Shown here: positions 15,146 to 19,349 of the stretch, one piece after another
Numbering within the stretch: position 1 is the first letter of the stretch
Layout: each line of letters starts with the position of its first letter
Assembly (NCBI GenBank): GCA_041661865.1
Contig: JBAZTO010000065.1
Location: 1 to 19,349 of the forward strand
Origin: JBAZTO01 sp041661865
GTDB lineage: Bacteria > Planctomycetota > Phycisphaerae > SM23-33
Length of the DNA stretch: 19,349 nt
Direction: 5' to 3'
Program-made: the position numbers and the translations under genes
The notes under the pieces: generated by a model
Seen by the model: only the letters and a program-made list of their open reading frames with translations
What the model was told of the DNA's origin: nothing
Databases searched by the model: none

Positions 15146-15180
15146 CAGGCTGCCGGAAGTCCGCTCTCAATAGCCCACCC

Positions 15181-15198
15181 AAAGGAGATTGCCCGTTG
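15181..15198 (+). promoter_or_regulatory. Shine-Dalgarno and TTG start of the GH95-like gene
   Basis: AAAGGAG (15181-15187) followed eight bases later by TTG at 15196 gives the best start. The longer open frame from 15136 runs through the inverted repeat and has no ribosome site. Confidence 0.75.
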
Positions 15199-17622
15199 AA
15201 TACGAAGGCTCATATTGATGTGGCCGCCATGGCTGCGTCACATTCCATTGAACGTGATTGCGCGACGTCGAACTTCTTCGAGGGCGCCCTGATGGGCAAC
15301 GGCGGGATGGGCGCGGTCGTCTGCATCCGTCCCGACGCCGTGCAGATCCACTTCGGCCACAATAGCGTCTGGGACATTCGTGTGTTCGAGCCGTCGATGA
15401 AGGACTTGCGCACGTTCGGGGAGGTTTTTGCGAAGGTCCAGGCCGTCGACGACAAGATCAGGCCCAGCGACGATCCCTGGTGCAAAGACTACATACATGT
15501 GTGCCGCGACGGTTATGCCCGGCCTTATCCGCGTCCCATGCCGTGCGGGACGCTGATTCTGGGCTTTGACCGGCGCGAGGCCGAGGCGCTGGGCTACCGG
15601 CTGGACATCGCGACGGGGACGTGCGAGGTGTACTTCCTCATCGGCGGCCGGCGCAGGACGCTCCAGGTCGTCGTGGACATGCAGCAGGATCATCTCTGGC
15701 TGCGGATGCTCGACCAGGCGGGGAAGGCCGCGCCGGCGCCGTTCAACCGCGTTCGGCTGCTTCCCGATCCCGAGACACCCAGGGATCTGCCGCCGTTTTC
15801 GCCCTGCAACAACGAGTCCGCCGGCGTGCTGGGCTTCCGTCAGGTCACCTCGCACCTGCCGCCGCCGCCGGAAGGCTCGACCCCTCCTTACGCCGCCAGC
15901 CATCCCAAGGACCGGGCCTTCCGTTTGAGCGTTCGCGTCCCCGGCCGCCTGAGTAAGAAGGGATACCTCAACGGGCACGGAACCTGGCTGGACATGGGGC
16001 CGCTGGAATGCGTACTCGAAGGCGCAGCCCCGTTCGTAGTTGTCGCGAAGCTCGACCAGGGCCTGGCCAGCGACTTGCCCGACGCGCCGGCTGATCTGCC
16101 GCAGCCGGACTGGGCGTCCTTTGAATCTGCCGCCGGTGCGACCGTGGAAAGCTGGCGGGAGTATTGGGCCAAGTCGGCTGTGTCGCTGGGGGATCCGCTG
16201 CTGGAGGAGGTCTGGTATCGCAACCTGTACTTCCTCAATTGCTCGGCGCGGGCCGGCGTGACCTGCCCGGGCCTGTTTGCCAACTGGAGCTTCCGCTCCA
16301 TCGGCGCCGCCTGGCACGGCGACTACCACATGAACTACAACACCCAGCAACCCTTCTGGGTGACCTTCTCATCCAACCACCTCGACAAGCACCTGCCCTA
16401 CGTCGACCTGGTCGATCACCTTCTGCCCGTCAGCCAGGCCTGGGCCAGGGACTATTACGGCCTGCGCGGGGCGTTCTTCCCGCACAGCGCCTACCCCGTC
16501 GAGATGAATGTCATGCCCTATCCCGTGCCCACCTGGGGCTGGGAAGTGTGCGAGACGCCCTGGACGGTCCAGAGCCTTTGGTGGCACTGGCTGTACTCGC
16601 AGGACAAGGATTTCCTGGCCAGGCGGGCCTTCGAGCCCATTCGCCAGGCGGTGCTGTTCCTGGTCGATTACATGATGCGCCCCGAGGCCCGCGGCCCGCA
16701 GTGGGGCGATGACCGCTACCACATTTTCCCGACGGTCCCGCCGGAACTCTACGGCCTGAGCGAGGGCCTGAAGTTCAACCGCGACTGCCTGGCGGACCTG
16801 ACACTGACCAAATTCGTCTTCCGCGCCTTCCTGGACGCCTGCCGGATCCTGGGCTGCCAACAGGAGCAGCAGGAACTGGCCGGGAAGGTCCAGGCGATTC
16901 TGGATCGGTTCCCGCCGTATCCGACGGCCGACTCGCCGCGCGGGAAGGTCTTCGTCTCGGCCCCGGGCGAAACGTGCGAGATGGTCTACAACTACCCGGT
17001 GAGCGTGATGACGGTTTTCCCCGGCGAAGAGCACGGCCTCGACAGCCCGCCCGACCAGCTCGCGCTGGCCGCCAACTCCTACCGCCAGCAGCAGAACGAG
17101 GGCGGCAACGACCTGGTGGCCCTCAATCTGCCGGCCGCCCGGCTGGGGATGCTCGACCTGGAGCGGTTCAAGCGGCAGATTCGCTATTGCATGCTCCCCA
17201 ATGGCACCTGCACCGACCTGGCCATGCAGGCCCACGGCCGCTATTACGACACCAACCACTTCGACTTCATGGCCCCAATGGGCGTGTGGTTCGAGAACTT
17301 CGCGCTGCCCGTGGTGGTCAACGAGTGCCTGATGCAGAGTTACAACGGTACGATCCGCCTGTTTCCCAACTGGCCGATGGAGCAGCGCGCGGCGTTCCAG
17401 ACATTGCGGGCAGTGGGGGCCTTCCTGGTCAGCGCCGCCTGCGCGGACGGGGCGGTGCAGTGGGTCGAGGTCCATAGCGAGGCCGGCGGACTGCTGCGAG
17501 TGGTCAACCCCTGGCCGGCGGCGGTGCGGTGCGTGATCGACGGCAAGGCGACCGTCTGCGAAGGCGCGGTCCTTCAGGTGCAGACTTCCCCCGGCCAGAC
17601 GGTGCGGTTCACCAAGGCCTGA
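15196..17622 (+). CDS. GH95-like glycoside hydrolase (alpha-L-fucosidase/galactosidase superfamily)
   Basis: Predicted 808 residues, normal for the family, with a TTG start and no signal peptide, so probably cytoplasmic. Residues about 20-330 match the N-terminal beta-sandwich (GALMGNGGMGAVV...IHFGHNSVWD is the GNGRLGA...L-NE-x-x-W-like opening). The (alpha/alpha)6 catalytic domain has DYHMNYNTQQPFW with the paired Asn380 and Asn382 of GH95, PTWGWEVCETPW...SLWWHWLYSQDKDFL, PPELYG with Glu517 in the place of the general acid, and NHFDF with Asp690 in the place of the base-activating Asp. The C-terminal sandwich begins NGTIRLFPNWP. Assignments rest on motif order, not alignment. Known GH95 enzymes hydrolyse alpha-L-fucosides or alpha-L-galactosides by inversion. 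With rhamnose mutarotase upstream, a deoxy-hexose substrate is likely. Confidence 0.78.
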   Translation: MNTKAHIDVAAMAASHSIERDCATSNFFEGALMGNGGMGAVVCIRPDAVQIHFGHNSVWDIRVFEPSMKDLRTFGEVFAKVQAVDDKIRPSDDPWCKDYIHVCRDGYARPYPRPMPCGTLILGFDRREAEALGYRLDIATGTCEVYFLIGGRRRTLQVVVDMQQDHLWLRMLDQAGKAAPAPFNRVRLLPDPETPRDLPPFSPCNNESAGVLGFRQVTSHLPPPPEGSTPPYAASHPKDRAFRLSVRVPGRLSKKGYLNGHGTWLDMGPLECVLEGAAPFVVVAKLDQGLASDLPDAPADLPQPDWASFESAAGATVESWREYWAKSAVSLGDPLLEEVWYRNLYFLNCSARAGVTCPGLFANWSFRSIGAAWHGDYHMNYNTQQPFWVTFSSNHLDKHLPYVDLVDHLLPVSQAWARDYYGLRGAFFPHSAYPVEMNVMPYPVPTWGWEVCETPWTVQSLWWHWLYSQDKDFLARRAFEPIRQAVLFLVDYMMRPEARGPQWGDDRYHIFPTVPPELYGLSEGLKFNRDCLADLTLTKFVFRAFLDACRILGCQQEQQELAGKVQAILDRFPPYPTADSPRGKVFVSAPGETCEMVYNYPVSVMTVFPGEEHGLDSPPDQLALAANSYRQQQNEGGNDLVALNLPAARLGMLDLERFKRQIRYCMLPNGTCTDLAMQAHGRYYDTNHFDFMAPMGVWFENFALPVVVNECLMQSYNGTIRLFPNWPMEQRAAFQTLRAVGAFLVSAACADGAVQWVEVHSEAGGLLRVVNPWPAAVRCVIDGKATVCEGAVLQVQTSPGQTVRFTKA

Positions 17623-17698
17623 CAAGGCGTTTTTTTGGGGCACCAGAGTGTCTGCTGTTGGATGTGGCGGAGAGGCTGAAGGATATCTCAAAACAGTC

Positions 17699-19228
17699 CT
17701 AATCGGCATCGTATGCAGGTACTTCGCAAGGCGAAGGTTCTGCATGCCGAATATAGTCCAAGACGTAATCCATGGCTGGATCCTTGCCCTTGGCAAGATC
17801 ATCCGGCGTCTCGATCACTTCGTGGTCTGGAATCACGCCTCTCTTATCTTCGCACCCACCGGCCATTACGAAGTACTTGCACGCAACACCCACTTGCAAG
17901 TCCGTGTTTGGAAGCCGAAAGCTCAGGATATTGCCATACTGAGCCGTGGGTTCCCCCGTCTCTTCACCCACAAGCACTGCCAGGCGATAGTGCTTCATAG
18001 CGCTGGCAAGCATAGCCGCGGACGAATAGTTCTTTCGCCCGATAAGCAGGTAAATCCTCCCACGGTACGGCCAAGCCACGGGTTTGGGCTTGGTTTCAGC
18101 AGCAGGACAATCGTAGACCTTCCCATCCTCTGCCTTCTGACCGCCGAGGTCCTCTTTCTCGAAGTCCTCCAGGCTCACCTTGTTTTCGAGGAGCATCTTC
18201 CTGAAGAGCGGCGACATCTTGAGTCTTTCAACGCTGGCCTGTCGCAGCGGCCTGTCGGTCAGATATGCCATCAACTCGTCGCCAAGAGCCGTGTTGCCGC
18301 CAGGATTCTTGCGAAGGTCAATGATGAGATCAGGGGCGTTCTTCTCGTGCATTTCTCTAAACACCCTCTTAAGGAACTTCTCGAAGGGATCCCGCTCGTC
18401 TTCCATGAGCAGATTCAGTTCAAGCAGGCCAACGTTGTGGCCCGGCAGAATACGGAACGAGTAGGAAGAGGGTCTCATTTCAAGCTTATGCTGTTTCTGA
18501 AACGCCTGAACTTCCGTGAGAGTCACCGCTGGCAGTTTCAATTGACGATGCTTGCCTTCGATTGTCGTGACATCTAATTGCAGCGGTTTGGACGTGTCAT
18601 ATCCCGCCATCCAGAACCACAGCGCCGCAGACGCTTGAAAAACGGCCGTCACGTTGAAATCCCGGTGTTCCGAAGCGATGCATCGGGCTAAGACATTGAC
18701 CACGACGTTGACGTCCTTGTCGTTGATCTTATTGACGGTTGCGCCAAGAGGCAGGCCTTCTGATGGATAGCTCTGCAAGACAAGCCCGGACGGACTGGCG
18801 TAGAGTTTGAGCGGAAAACATTTTCCCCCGGCCTTGAGATAGTCGAGGAACTCCACGCCCAAGGGGGAAACACATGTATGGCCGCTCTTCAAAGATGCAA
18901 CCACGGGGGCTACCAACCAATAGAATTGCTGCTTGGTCATGGAGCCCTTGATCGCCTCGTAAGTGTGCCGCTTAAGCCTGGCGAACTCGTCAGGGGTGAC
19001 GTAGGCGTACATGTTCGGGTGAGTCTGCTCAATGGTTATGAACAAGCAATCCAAGTCTTCCTTGAGCTTGGCAGGTTCAATCGGTTTGTCCGCGGGAGAT
19101 GACACGACGGGTGTAGCCCCCTTGGTCCGCGGAAAGGCGGCCGAACCACTCGCATCTTTCGTGCAGCCAGTGGCAGCGAAGAAAATCAGATAACAGCAAC
19201 GGATGCTCAAGATTACAACGCGGTTCAT
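17699..19228 (-). CDS. S41-family peptidase-like lipoprotein
   Basis: Predicted 509 residues. A short signal peptide ends in the lipobox ATGC (Cys22), so the protein is probably membrane-anchored outside the cytoplasm. Residues about 50-125 (KEDLDCLFITIEQTHPNMYA, SLKSGHTCVSPLG) resemble the N-terminal helical domain of S41 hydrolases, then a PDZ-like part (GLPLGATVNKINDKDVN) and the catalytic core: NVGLLELNLLM, DLIIDLRKNPGGNT, IYLLIGRKNYSSAAMLASAM with Ser403 (or Ser402) as nucleophile, GEETGEPTAQYGN and GVIPDHEV. The core order fits tail-specific/C-terminal processing peptidases. The ATG at 19228 has AGAGGA seven bases upstream, its first bases lying in the right inverted repeat. It converges with the GH95-like gene with 76 bases between; no function in that pathway is implied. 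Confidence 0.85.
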   Translation of the reverse strand: MNRVVILSIRCCYLIFFAATGCTKDASGSAAFPRTKGATPVVSSPADKPIEPAKLKEDLDCLFITIEQTHPNMYAYVTPDEFARLKRHTYEAIKGSMTKQQFYWLVAPVVASLKSGHTCVSPLGVEFLDYLKAGGKCFPLKLYASPSGLVLQSYPSEGLPLGATVNKINDKDVNVVVNVLARCIASEHRDFNVTAVFQASAALWFWMAGYDTSKPLQLDVTTIEGKHRQLKLPAVTLTEVQAFQKQHKLEMRPSSYSFRILPGHNVGLLELNLLMEDERDPFEKFLKRVFREMHEKNAPDLIIDLRKNPGGNTALGDELMAYLTDRPLRQASVERLKMSPLFRKMLLENKVSLEDFEKEDLGGQKAEDGKVYDCPAAETKPKPVAWPYRGRIYLLIGRKNYSSAAMLASAMKHYRLAVLVGEETGEPTAQYGNILSFRLPNTDLQVGVACKYFVMAGGCEDKRGVIPDHEVIETPDDLAKGKDPAMDYVLDYIRHAEPSPCEVPAYDAD

Positions 19229-19239
19229 CTATGGATCCT

Positions 19240-19349
19240 CTAGCCCGCATATTTCACACTGGGTGCTGAGGGCGTATGTAGAGGGTAGAGGGGTGTGGGC
19301 GGATGGATTTGTGGTGGTCGCGCGGCGGGTCGGCGCGAACTCCCCCCTT
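19240..19349. repeat. Terminal inverted repeat, right copy
   Basis: Reverse complement of 57-166; 19240-19325 is identical to 166-81, and the outermost 24 bases differ at about five positions. It runs to the end of the window. On the minus strand it supplies the whole region upstream of the S41 lipoprotein gene, including the edge of its ribosome site, so any promoter of that gene would lie in the repeat; I see no convincing -35/-10 pair. Confidence 0.9.

Noticed and set aside
17623..17698. Intrinsic terminator after the GH95-like gene (seven T near 17630)
   Set aside because: The T tract is real, but the stem before it is only about three base pairs.
12452..17802. Long minus-strand open frames opposite the URO-D and GH95-like genes (12452-13558, 15238-16350, 16369-17802)
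   Set aside because: They are antisense shadows of genes with clear family motifs and have unlikely composition.
19233..19243. GGATCCTCTAG, identical to part of a cloning-vector polylinker (BamHI-XbaI)
   Set aside because: The match stops at 11 bases, and on the minus strand it forms a correctly spaced AGAGGA ribosome site for the S41 gene, so chance plus function explains it.
57..19349. Reading the inverted ends as a composite transposon
   Set aside because: No transposase or integrase is encoded between them and no target-site duplication can be seen; only an inverted repeat is supported.

Overview
This is a GC-rich bacterial window that looks like a Planctomycetota genome, probably of the Phycisphaerae type. 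The support is a very large protein with an N-terminal LEPR-XLL-type motif (LEARLLLDG), an ECF sigma factor paired with an anti-sigma/pseudopilin-like protein, several URO-D-superfamily paralogues close to sugar genes, and many small palindromic dispersed repeats between genes. The lineage call is inference from gene families; no rRNA or tRNA is visible.

Layout. (1) The two ends carry the same roughly 110-bp sequence in inverted orientation (57-166 and 19240-19349; the inner 86 bp identical). The left copy abuts the broken 3' end of a GNAT acetyltransferase, which overlaps (ATGA) a FlaR/adenylate-kinase-like P-loop kinase. (2) 930-1301 holds a dispersed inverted repeat and the terminator of a leftward sigma/anti-sigma operon (3031 to 1302). 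(3) Divergent from the sigma gene, a 1530-residue LEPR-XLL protein runs rightward and combines a cyclophilin domain, an LVIVD beta-propeller and two tandem IPT/TIG domains. (4) A set of three hairpins separates it from a convergent leftward group: a processive-type GT2 glycosyltransferase, a 3-TM protein and an alpha/beta-hydrolase esterase. (5) 10386-11270 is gene-free and contains a candidate promoter, a structured leader, an orphan rightward terminator and several dispersed repeats. (6) 11271-17622 is a carbohydrate cluster: one leftward URO-D-family gene, then a divergent rightward run of URO-D family, L-rhamnose mutarotase (RhaM), URO-D family and a GH95-like glycosidase. (7) A leftward S41-peptidase lipoprotein closes the window.

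How the genes may work together. The 12503-17622 run looks like one transcription unit for a deoxy-sugar such as L-rhamnose or L-fucose: the GH95-like enzyme would release the sugar and RhaM would interconvert its anomers. The three URO-D proteins lack the heme-enzyme RQAGRY signature and all carry the H-x-C motif of corrinoid/thiol methyltransferases. They are therefore more likely to act in sugar or methyl metabolism than in heme synthesis. Methyl transfer from O-methylated sugars is an attractive but unproven reading, because no corrinoid protein is encoded here. The sigma/anti-sigma pair may control the neighbouring surface protein, which would fit cell-surface sensing; this too is inference.
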